The position numbers and the translations under genes are program-made. 9,316 nt of DNA from Planctomycetota bacterium (GTDB lineage Bacteria; Planctomycetota; Planctomycetia; Pirellulales; Pirellulaceae). The notes below the pieces were generated by a model, which saw nothing but the letters and a program-made list of their open reading frames with translations, did no database searches and was not told where the DNA came from. This document shows positions 1 to 6,294 of this stretch, piece after piece. Where the stretch lies: positions 1 to 9,316 of the forward strand of contig JAHWKS010000133.1 of NCBI GenBank assembly GCA_019347795.1, in the 5' to 3' direction. Numbering within the stretch: the stretch's first letter is position 1; each line of letters opens with the position of its first letter.

Positions 1-1181
1 CGGCGGGCGGCGGCGGCCACTGCGTCGCACCAGGACTGGTCGTTCGTCATCAGCCCCGCCACGTCGTTCCCCAGCGCCACGCAGCAAGCGCCGGTGAGCG
101 TGGCCAGGTCGATGATCTTCGCCGCCCCCCGCTCCACCGCCACGTCCAGCACGTCGGCCAGCACCAGCCGGCCTTCCGCGTCGGTGTTGTGAACCTCAAT
201 CGTCTTGCCGGAGCGGGAAGTGAGCACGTCGCCCAGCTTGAACGACGACCCGCCGGGCATGTTCTCCACCAGCCCCACCAGGCCGATCACGTTCCGCGGA
301 ATCTGCAACTGGGCGATGGCCTGCATGGCCCCGACCACCGTGGCGCCGCCGGCCATGTCGCACTTCATGGTGAGCATGCCGTCGCTCGGCTTGAGCGAGA
401 GCCCGCCGGAGTCGAAGGTCACTCCCTTGCCCACCAGCGCCAGCGGCGCCTCCCCCTTTTTGCCGCCGTTGTGGCGGAGAATCACCAGACGCGGCGGCTG
501 CACCGAACCTTGGGCGACCGCCAACAGCGAGCCGCACCGCTCCTTCTGAAGCCGCTTCTCATCCCAGACCTCGATCTCCAGGCTGCACTCCTTGGCCATC
601 TGCGACGCCTCGTCGGCGAACGACGCAGGATAGATGCGGCTGGGCGGCTCGTTCACGAGGCGTCGCGTAAGGTTGATGCTCTCTCCCAGCACGCGGCCCG
701 AGGCGATCGCGCCTTCGCCGCCCGCCCACAGAATCTCCCGGTGGGGCGTGTACTTCTTCTCCTTCTTGTAGAGGTCCTGCCCCTGACACCCGACCACGGC
801 GCCCGCCACGCCGCTTTCCATCAGATCATCCGACCAGCGGTCATCGAGGAAGAAGGCCACGCGGCCGCGATCTTTGTCCGCCAGGCGCAGCGAGGCGGCG
901 CCCGCGGCGCGGAACGCCCGCCCGGCGTCCAATTCGCCGCGCTTCCCGAGCCCGACGAGTAACAGGACGTTCGCTTTGACGCCCGGCGGCGAGTGCAGCG
1001 GGAGCAGTTCGCCGTGCTTGCCGGTAATCTCCTTTCGCTCCAGCAGCCGCGAGATGACGCCCCCGACGGCCTGGTCCAGCGCCGCGGCGGCGCCCGCGGG
1101 CGTCTCGTCCTGATAGACGCCGACGACCACAGCGGCGGCGTCGATGTCGGCGGGGGAGCCTGAGGCGGCGCGCGTTTCCAT
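1..1181 (-). CDS. pepA: Leucyl aminopeptidase (M17 family), C-terminus beyond window edge
   Basis: Cytosolic dinuclear-metal aminopeptidase that removes N-terminal residues from peptides during protein turnover. The first 393 residues are present; the frame stays open to the left edge. E. coli PepA has about 500 residues, so about 100 are missing. Residues 1-165 match the variable M17 N-terminal domain; the catalytic domain follows. Visible active-site motifs are VGKGVTFDSGG (K252, D257), SLKP (K264), MKCDMAGG (D275) and NTDAEGRL at 332-339 (D334, E336, R338), then DLATLTGA. These cover the expected metal ligands and catalytic Lys/Arg, so the enzyme should be active. The ATG at 1181-1179 is the best start, although only a weak purine stretch (AGAAAGA) precedes it. 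It lies 167 nt downstream of the caspase-like gene on the same strand. That gap and its housekeeping role suggest a separate transcription unit, but read-through is possible. Confidence 0.97.
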   Translation of the reverse strand, partial: METRAASGSPADIDAAAVVVGVYQDETPAGAAAALDQAVGGVISRLLERKEITGKHGELLPLHSPPGVKANVLLLVGLGKRGELDAGRAFRAAGAASLRLADKDRGRVAFFLDDRWSDDLMESGVAGAVVGCQGQDLYKKEKKYTPHREILWAGGEGAIASGRVLGESINLTRRLVNEPPSRIYPASFADEASQMAKECSLEIEVWDEKRLQKERCGSLLAVAQGSVQPPRLVILRHNGGKKGEAPLALVGKGVTFDSGGLSLKPSDGMLTMKCDMAGGATVVGAMQAIAQLQIPRNVIGLVGLVENMPGGSSFKLGDVLTSRSGKTIEVHNTDAEGRLVLADVLDVAVERGAAKIIDLATLTGACCVALGNDVAGLMTNDQSWCDAVAAAAR

Positions 1182-1348
1182 AGCGGGCGATCTTTCTACG
1201 TCGAGAGAAACTTGTGCGAATGAGGCCGCGCGCGGCCTCTGACGTCGTGAGGCATTTTAACGGCCGAGCGCCGCAGCCGACAGAAGGGAATGAAGGTCGG
1301 CTTTTGCGCCGCGCCGGACACGTCCCCAGCGCGGAGCGAAAGGCGACA
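1182..1348. other. Intergenic spacer between caspase-like gene and pepA
   Basis: This 167-nt non-coding spacer must hold the 3' end of the caspase-like transcript and any pepA promoter. It contains an 18-bp perfect palindrome at 1222-1239 (listed separately). On the minus strand a TTAAAAT stretch near 1256-1262 could be a -10 box for pepA, but I see no matching -35. No clear intrinsic terminator for the caspase gene is visible: no GC stem followed by a T-run on the minus strand. Confidence 0.5.
1222..1239. repeat. 18-bp perfect palindrome upstream of pepA
   Basis: The sequence GAGGCCGCGCGCGGCCTC reads identically on both strands. It can form a very stable 7-bp stem with a 4-nt loop in RNA, or it could be a dimeric protein site. 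It lies about 41 nt before the pepA ATG, in the likely leader. No T-run follows on either strand, so it is not a standard intrinsic terminator. It might be an operator, a leader hairpin, or chance in GC-rich DNA. Confidence 0.45.
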
Positions 1349-4300
1349 TTAGTGCGCCGTTGTTCGGTCCGTGGTCAGGCTCGCTGGTTGCTCGTACTGC
1401 GCCAGCGGAATGTCGAGCGAGCGGAACAGGTGCAGCGGCGAATGGCTGGGCGTCTGCGGTCCGTACTCGGCGTACGTCGCCGTGTCCTTCTGGACGGTCG
1501 CCGTCACGTAGCGGACCAACTCCCGGAGGTTGACGATCCCGTCCACGCGACGCTCATCCTCCTCGCTCAACTCGCCGTCGGCGTGGCCGGACAAGCCCTC
1601 GCGGATGCGGGCCATGAAAAAGCCGTGTTGGCTGTCGGGCGGCTCGATCGCCAGCCGGCCGCTCTGGGTGGCGGTGACGATCAGCATGTGCGCTTCCCTC
1701 AGCGCCTTCAGCGACGTTCGCTCCTGCTCCAGCGCCTTCTCGGCGTCTACGACGTTGCCTGAGTGGCAGGCATTGAGGAAGACCACCTTGCGGCACGGGA
1801 CGTCAGCCAGGCGCCGCAGTTCGGTCCAAGGCACACCGAACTTCGCGATCTGCGCGTCCTCAAGGTTTCGGAATCGATCATCCGGAGGCACGAAGTAGAA
1901 CTCGTCGCCGATCGCCACGCCGTGCCCGCCGACGTACATCACCAGGAGGTCATCCGGCCGGGCCGTCTTCTCCAGATCGGCGAGGATCTGATCGATCTGC
2001 CGGCGCACGCCGTCGACGGTAATCCGGCGATTCAAAAGCGGCGGATAGACGTTCCCCTTTTCGTAAAGACCGACCGTGTACTTCTGGAGGTCTTCGGCAA
2101 GTCCTTCGCCGTCCGCCACCGTGTACTTGACGGCGAAAGCCTGCGGATATTCGTCGGCGGCGATCGTGAACATGTGCAGCCGCGGCTTTCCCTGCGATGG
2201 CTCAGCGCGGAATACCACGGACTTCTCGGCGAAGACTCGGCCGGGCGGAGCGTCCGGATCGGTCCCTTCCGTCACCTCGACCAACAGGGCATTGTAGGTC
2301 TCGGGCGCGCTCGTCCGCCAGGACACGATTTCCTCCAGCGCGCTCGGTTGGCGCCGTCCCCCGAGGATCGCCGCCGCGTTCAGATACGCCCGCACCTGAT
2401 ATTGGGCGGGCGTGGTCCCCAGCGGGTAGACGATCCGCGCCCGGATCGTGATCTCCTCATCGCTCCCAAAGGGACCGCTGCCGTCCAGCGGCGTGAGGAT
2501 CTGGATGTCGGGAGTCCTCATCAGGGCCCGGCTCAGCAATCCGTCGAGATTGACCGTCGCGCCGCGAGTGCGGGCGATGGCGGCGGCCATGTCGCCGGTG
2601 AGGAACAGTTGGCGCAGCGTGTCGGGTTGCTCGAACTGACCGCGAAGCTGCTCGGCCGTGAGAAATTCCGGCGTCACGTCCCGCCCCATGTTGAACTGCC
2701 AGCCGAAGAGTTCGCCTCCCGCGGGCGAGGCGGCGTAGGGGCCTTGCGGTGTGAAGAGCGCCCACTCGCCGCGGATGTCGGCGAAGAGCGTCGCCGCCGG
2801 CTCCCACGCCGGAACGATCTGCGGGAGCGCGATGTCTTTCCCGTTTCGGCGGACGGTGATCGACAGTTGCTCAAAGACGGTGGAGCGCTCCAGGGCGGCA
2901 AAGATGTCGGCCGGCGTGGTGAAGCTGCGCACCGCGCCGTTCTCCACTTTATCGAGGCGGACGATCACGTCCCCCGGCTGCATTTTCCGTCCCGCTGCGA
3001 TTCCGGCCTTTCGGGTGCGGGCTACCAGGACGCCCTGCGGCCGCTGTTCGAATACGGCGCCCCACGCAGGCGCTCTTTTGAAGCGTTGCCGATCGGCGGC
3101 GATGTCCTCCCACTGCACCAGCCCGTCCAGGCTCCAGATCTTCACCGTCTGATCGAACGACGCGGACGCCAGGTATCGGCCGTCGGCGGACACGCTCAGC
3201 GAGAAGACGACGTTGGAATGGTCGCGATAGTACCGCAGGAGCGGACATTCGCCGTCAGGAACGAGTTGATAGATAAAAATGCCGTTCTGATGGTTTGTGC
3301 CTACCGCCACGGCAAACGGACGTTGGCGGTGCGAGAGAAAGCAGTAGCACTGCGCTTGTCCCTGCTTGTCGGGGTCAAGTTGGATAAAGCACTTGTAAGT
3401 GCGCTCGTCCAGCTTGAGACTTAGATCGAGCCGCCGTCGATCACGAGATTCCTCAACGGTCCAGTCGCCGGAGTCGGCGCCGGAGCCGGCGGTGGCGCCG
3501 GCCGTGGGAGAACGGAACCGCGGCGGATGCTCGGCTTCGCGAAGCAGCACGCCCCGCGAGAGGTCGAAGACCCGCTCCACGTCTCCGTAGGCGTTGAAAA
3601 GGGAGAACTCGTGCGGTCCGAACCCAATCTGATAGCTGCCGTCATCGGCGAAGGCCACCTTGCCCAGGCTTTCCCCGACGCCTTTGAGCGGAAGCTTGTA
3701 GCTGTCGCGCCCGGTAAGCGGGCTCTCCAGGACGTTCCCGTTCCCATCCCGCAGGGCGAAGACCAGGATCGGGGATTTCTCATCGCCGCAGCACGCCAGC
3801 CATTTTAAGTCGGGACTAACCGTGCAGGCGTAGTTATCCAGGCTGAACGAGGTCTGAACTTCATCGACTTTTTGCGGCGGCGAAAGGCGCCAATGCTCCA
3901 GGAAGGCGACTTCCGCGCCTTCGTTTTCCTGTCCCGGCTTGAGCCCCACGCCGAGTTGCTGTTGGAGCCGGGTCGCGACGAACAGCGTCTCATCGGGACC
4001 GAACGCCACATCGAGCGCCTCGCGCCCGCTGCGGAGGACTTGCGGCTGCTGCTCCTCGGTTCCTTCCCAGAGATAGACCGAGCCGCCCTTGTCGGCGGTG
4101 GCCCAGCGAAGGCTGTTGGAGTCGCGGACGATGGTGGTGATCGCCCCCTCGTGCACGAACCGCAACAGCCGCGGCGCCGCGACTCCGCGAGACAAATCGT
4201 AGATCGCGATACCCCATTGATCGGCGCCCGGCCGGCCGATGGGAATCGCCGCCGCCAGCGTGTCGTTGTCCAGGAACGTGATCGCCCGGTAAGGACGCTC

Positions 4301-4891
4301 GGTGGTTTCCGCCCGCGAGAGTTGCCTCCGCGAGAAATCCGCCACGCTCCACAGCCACAAGTCGCCCAGCACGCTCACGGCGGCCAATCGCGATCCGTCG
4401 GGCGAGAGCGCCAGCCCGCCCGTGGCCAGCGAGCTTTGCAGCCCGTCCAGGGTCGTCTTCGTGACGCCTTGAGCGGCGTCGTAGAGCATGATGTCGCCCC
4501 CCTGCCCGCGAGCGCTCACGCCGCCGATAGCCAGCAGCCGCTCCCCGGCGGGAGAGGCAGTGGCCAGGTCGACCACGGCGCCGCGCATGCCGCGGCTGAT
4601 CTCCCAGTGGAGCGATTGCACCGGGTCGGCGGTGATCGTCCGCCGGCGGCGGCCGCGCTCGCGAATCTCCCAACCGAAGACGACCTTATCGAGTCCCGCC
4701 GAGTAGAGCCGCTGCGAGTCGGCCGAGAACACCAGGGCGCGGACCTGGTTGGTGTGCCCGCCGGCGTTGAGCAAAAGTCGCGGCGCGCCTTCCGGCGTGC
4801 GGCGCGGGTCATCCTGGGCGAAGACGACGGTCGCGGCGACGCAGGTCAAACACGCCGTCGCGGCGGCGAGACGCGTGAAAGCCATTCCCAT
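1349..4891 (-). CDS. Exported WD40-PDZ-caspase (peptidase C14) protein
   Basis: A 1180-residue putative extracytoplasmic cysteine protease. Residues 1-25 form a signal peptide ending near VVFA-QDD. Residues 46-590 contain roughly ten WD40-like blades; the clearest are at 46-76 (ending VFGWEI), 153-182 (LWLWSV) and 557-588 (VKIWSL). Residues about 607-695 resemble a PDZ domain (GIAAGRKMQPGDVIVRLD). A WALFTPQGPYAASPAGG segment (710-726) and an Ig-like stretch (796-895) follow. The caspase/C14 domain spans about 903-1160, with the catalytic dyad His990 (MYVGGHG) and Cys1042 (FLNACHSG) intact. A later DGIVNLREL segment (1117-1125) and QTPSHSP (1146-1152) also fit bacterial WD40-caspases. The ATG at 4891 is used here; a second ATG at 4885 is equally possible, and neither has a strong ribosome binding site. 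It probably belongs to the operon with the two upstream genes but is separated from them by strong hairpins. The natural substrate is unknown. Confidence 0.93.
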   Translation of the reverse strand: MGMAFTRLAAATACLTCVAATVVFAQDDPRRTPEGAPRLLLNAGGHTNQVRALVFSADSQRLYSAGLDKVVFGWEIRERGRRRRTITADPVQSLHWEISRGMRGAVVDLATASPAGERLLAIGGVSARGQGGDIMLYDAAQGVTKTTLDGLQSSLATGGLALSPDGSRLAAVSVLGDLWLWSVADFSRRQLSRAETTERPYRAITFLDNDTLAAAIPIGRPGADQWGIAIYDLSRGVAAPRLLRFVHEGAITTIVRDSNSLRWATADKGGSVYLWEGTEEQQPQVLRSGREALDVAFGPDETLFVATRLQQQLGVGLKPGQENEGAEVAFLEHWRLSPPQKVDEVQTSFSLDNYACTVSPDLKWLACCGDEKSPILVFALRDGNGNVLESPLTGRDSYKLPLKGVGESLGKVAFADDGSYQIGFGPHEFSLFNAYGDVERVFDLSRGVLLREAEHPPRFRSPTAGATAGSGADSGDWTVEESRDRRRLDLSLKLDERTYKCFIQLDPDKQGQAQCYCFLSHRQRPFAVAVGTNHQNGIFIYQLVPDGECPLLRYYRDHSNVVFSLSVSADGRYLASASFDQTVKIWSLDGLVQWEDIAADRQRFKRAPAWGAVFEQRPQGVLVARTRKAGIAAGRKMQPGDVIVRLDKVENGAVRSFTTPADIFAALERSTVFEQLSITVRRNGKDIALPQIVPAWEPAATLFADIRGEWALFTPQGPYAASPAGGELFGWQFNMGRDVTPEFLTAEQLRGQFEQPDTLRQLFLTGDMAAAIARTRGATVNLDGLLSRALMRTPDIQILTPLDGSGPFGSDEEITIRARIVYPLGTTPAQYQVRAYLNAAAILGGRRQPSALEEIVSWRTSAPETYNALLVEVTEGTDPDAPPGRVFAEKSVVFRAEPSQGKPRLHMFTIAADEYPQAFAVKYTVADGEGLAEDLQKYTVGLYEKGNVYPPLLNRRITVDGVRRQIDQILADLEKTARPDDLLVMYVGGHGVAIGDEFYFVPPDDRFRNLEDAQIAKFGVPWTELRRLADVPCRKVVFLNACHSGNVVDAEKALEQERTSLKALREAHMLIVTATQSGRLAIEPPDSQHGFFMARIREGLSGHADGELSEEDERRVDGIVNLRELVRYVTATVQKDTATYAEYGPQTPSHSPLHLFRSLDIPLAQYEQPASLTTDRTTAH

Positions 4892-4910
4892 ATCCGTGTT
4901 GGAGATGTCG

Positions 4911-4944
4911 GAACAAAAGCGCCCCCGGCACGCTGCCGGGGGCG
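4911..4944 (-). terminator. Intrinsic terminator or attenuator hairpin before the caspase gene
   Basis: Read on the minus strand, CGCCCCCGGCA (4944-4934) pairs perfectly with TGCCGGGGGCG (4930-4920) around a GCG loop, giving an 11-bp stem. CTTTTGTTC follows, the usual layout of a Rho-independent terminator with an interrupted T-run. It could end transcripts coming from the 5026-6240 gene. Only 28 nt lie between its stem and the caspase ATG at 4891, too few for another promoter. If the caspase gene is transcribed from upstream, this must be a partial terminator (attenuator) or an mRNA processing or stability element. Confidence 0.65.
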
Positions 4945-4948
4945 TTCG

Positions 4949-5014
4949 GGAAGCCCGACGCCTAAGCGAGGGGAAGCAACGACTGAGTTTCCCTCGCTTA
5001 CGCGTCGGGCTTCC
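4949..5014. repeat. 24-bp near-perfect inverted repeat, 18-nt loop
   Basis: Arm 4949-4972 (GGAAGCCCGACGCCTAAGCGAGGG) and arm 4991-5014 are reverse complements at 23 of 24 positions, separated by 18 nt. The element starts 11 nt downstream of the stop codon of the 5026-6240 gene and is followed directly by the terminator-like hairpin. A 24-bp stem is much longer than a typical terminator stem and has no adjacent T-run, so it resembles a REP- or BIME-like intergenic repeat. From memory, unverified here, motifs like GCCCGACGCGTAAGCGAGGG recur between genes in planctomycete genomes. Confidence 0.8.
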
Positions 5015-5025
5015 ACTGCTCGCAG

Positions 5026-6240
5026 TTATTCCGCCGCGGGAGGCGGCGGCGGGAGCCGATCATAGCGGATGCTGATGATCTCTCGATCCACGCCGAACTT
5101 CGCATTGATCTCGCCCAGCTTCTGCTCCACGATCGGCCCCCTGGCGGTGGCCAGCGCCAGCGTCGAAGGCTCATCTTCCGGGAAGCGGCTCTGCGGGTCG
5201 TTTGTATTGATGGCGGAGCAGAATGTGGCCGTGATGATGCCCACGGCGTCGTCGATCTGCAGCGCGCCGTCGCCGCCGTTCTTCACTTCGGCCACCGCCG
5301 CTTCGCCCACGTCGGCCACTTTGAACGAGTATGAGGCCGCGTTCGTCTTGTGCCAGCCTTTGATAATGGCGCCTTCCGATCCTGGGGGCACAATGATCTT
5401 GCCCAGACGCTGATAGCCGGGATTCTCGCTGAACGTGAAGATGTTCAGCCCGTCGATCGTCACGGTGGCGCCCGCCAGTCGGCCCGTGTTGTTCAGCAGG
5501 CGGATGGCGTAGACGTCGCCGATGTCGAGCGAGATGAACAGAAATCCGTCTTCATCATCCACCGGGACCGGCTCGTAAACGCCGTCCGGGCCTTTGCGGA
5601 GGATCTCCATGCCGAACTGCCCCGTCTTGTCGGCCCGCACCAGCGATTTGGGAGGCGCGGCGACCAGCTTGTTCGCTGGCTGCGGCTTGACGACGGGATC
5701 TTTGGTGGGCGGCGAGGCCTCGACCTCGGGCTTCGGCTCGGTGAAGCTCGTCTCGAACGTCTTGTCCCGCTCCGCCGGTTTGGTGGCGAGCTGGCCCGTC
5801 CCCCCCAGCAGCACGGCCAGGTCGGAAACGTTGAAGATGGGCGCGGTGCAGCTTTTGCGAAAGATGCCCCCCTCGTGGATGTTCACGAGGATTTCCACCT
5901 TCTTGGCCACTTCGTTGAAGCGGAACTCACCGGTGCAGGAGAACTTCGCGCGGCGCTTGGCCTGAATGTTCTTCGTCTCCAACTCCTGGAGCAGCTTCTC
6001 CTTGACTTGGAGCGTGGCGACCCCGCCCGGAGGAATCGAGGCGAAGGCGCCCATGGTGAAGTCCTGAACGCCTCCGTTCTCCGTAAGGTACGCGGCGACG
6101 TCGTCGGCCACCTGCTTCACGGCGGTGGCCAACTTGCCGTCGTCCTGGGCTTGTTGGGCGAAGAGCGGCGAGCCGCCGAGGGCAACCCACGCCGCCATTA
6201 GCAAGGCAATTCCGGAAATTCGCTGGAGGGTCGTTCGCAT
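5026..6240 (-). CDS. Exported two-domain protein of unknown function (FlgO-like N-terminal region)
   Basis: A 404-residue exported protein with no enzyme motif I recognise. The start at 6240 is chosen because AAGGAG (6256-6251) lies 10 nt upstream and the protein then begins with a signal peptide (MRTTLQRISG..., hydrophobic to about residue 25, likely cut after FA at 29). An in-frame ATG at 6294 abuts the previous stop codon but would add a charged extension before the signal. Residues 35-152 have an alternating pattern (FTMGAFAS, KEKLLQELETKN, ILVNIHEGG, SDLAVLLGGTG) that resembles FlgO- or CsgG-like lipoprotein folds; this is a weak, by-eye similarity. A Pro/Lys/Glu-rich linker covers 155-205. 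Residues 207-345 look like a beta-sandwich (YAIRLLNNTGRLAGATVTIDG, then VPPGSEGAIIKGW). The C-terminus is PPPPPAAE. It lies 54 nt after the cytochrome gene, so the two are probably co-transcribed. Confidence 0.85.
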   Translation of the reverse strand: MRTTLQRISGIALLMAAWVALGGSPLFAQQAQDDGKLATAVKQVADDVAAYLTENGGVQDFTMGAFASIPPGGVATLQVKEKLLQELETKNIQAKRRAKFSCTGEFRFNEVAKKVEILVNIHEGGIFRKSCTAPIFNVSDLAVLLGGTGQLATKPAERDKTFETSFTEPKPEVEASPPTKDPVVKPQPANKLVAAPPKSLVRADKTGQFGMEILRKGPDGVYEPVPVDDEDGFLFISLDIGDVYAIRLLNNTGRLAGATVTIDGLNIFTFSENPGYQRLGKIIVPPGSEGAIIKGWHKTNAASYSFKVADVGEAAVAEVKNGGDGALQIDDAVGIITATFCSAINTNDPQSRFPEDEPSTLALATARGPIVEQKLGEINAKFGVDREIISIRYDRLPPPPPAAE

Positions 6241-6250
6241 TGGGGGAAAA

Positions 6251-6256
6251 CTCCTT
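6251..6256 (-). promoter_or_regulatory. Ribosome binding site AAGGAG that fixes the 6240 start
   Basis: On the minus strand AAGGAG is followed by a 10-nt spacer and the ATG at 6240-6238. It is the best Shine-Dalgarno match on the minus strand of this window. It supports the internal start with the signal peptide rather than the ATG at 6294, which directly follows the TAA of the cytochrome gene. Confidence 0.8.
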
Positions 6257-6294
6257 GGGATTCGGTTGGCCCGCACTATCTCTCTAATGCACAT

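Noticed and set aside
1275..1305. Hairpin AGCCGAC/GTCGGCT followed by TTTT on the plus strand
   Set aside because: It points towards the plus strand, where no upstream gene exists to terminate, and the 7-bp stem has a 14-nt loop. It could not act as a terminator for the minus-strand caspase gene.
1763..3424. Very long plus-strand open frame (553 codons) inside the caspase gene, and similar long frames at 3872-5065, 5350-6201 and 7432-8418
   Set aside because: These are antisense shadows of real genes, created by strong third-position GC bias. Their translations are Arg/His/Gly-rich without domain patterns, while the minus-strand frames carry clear motifs.
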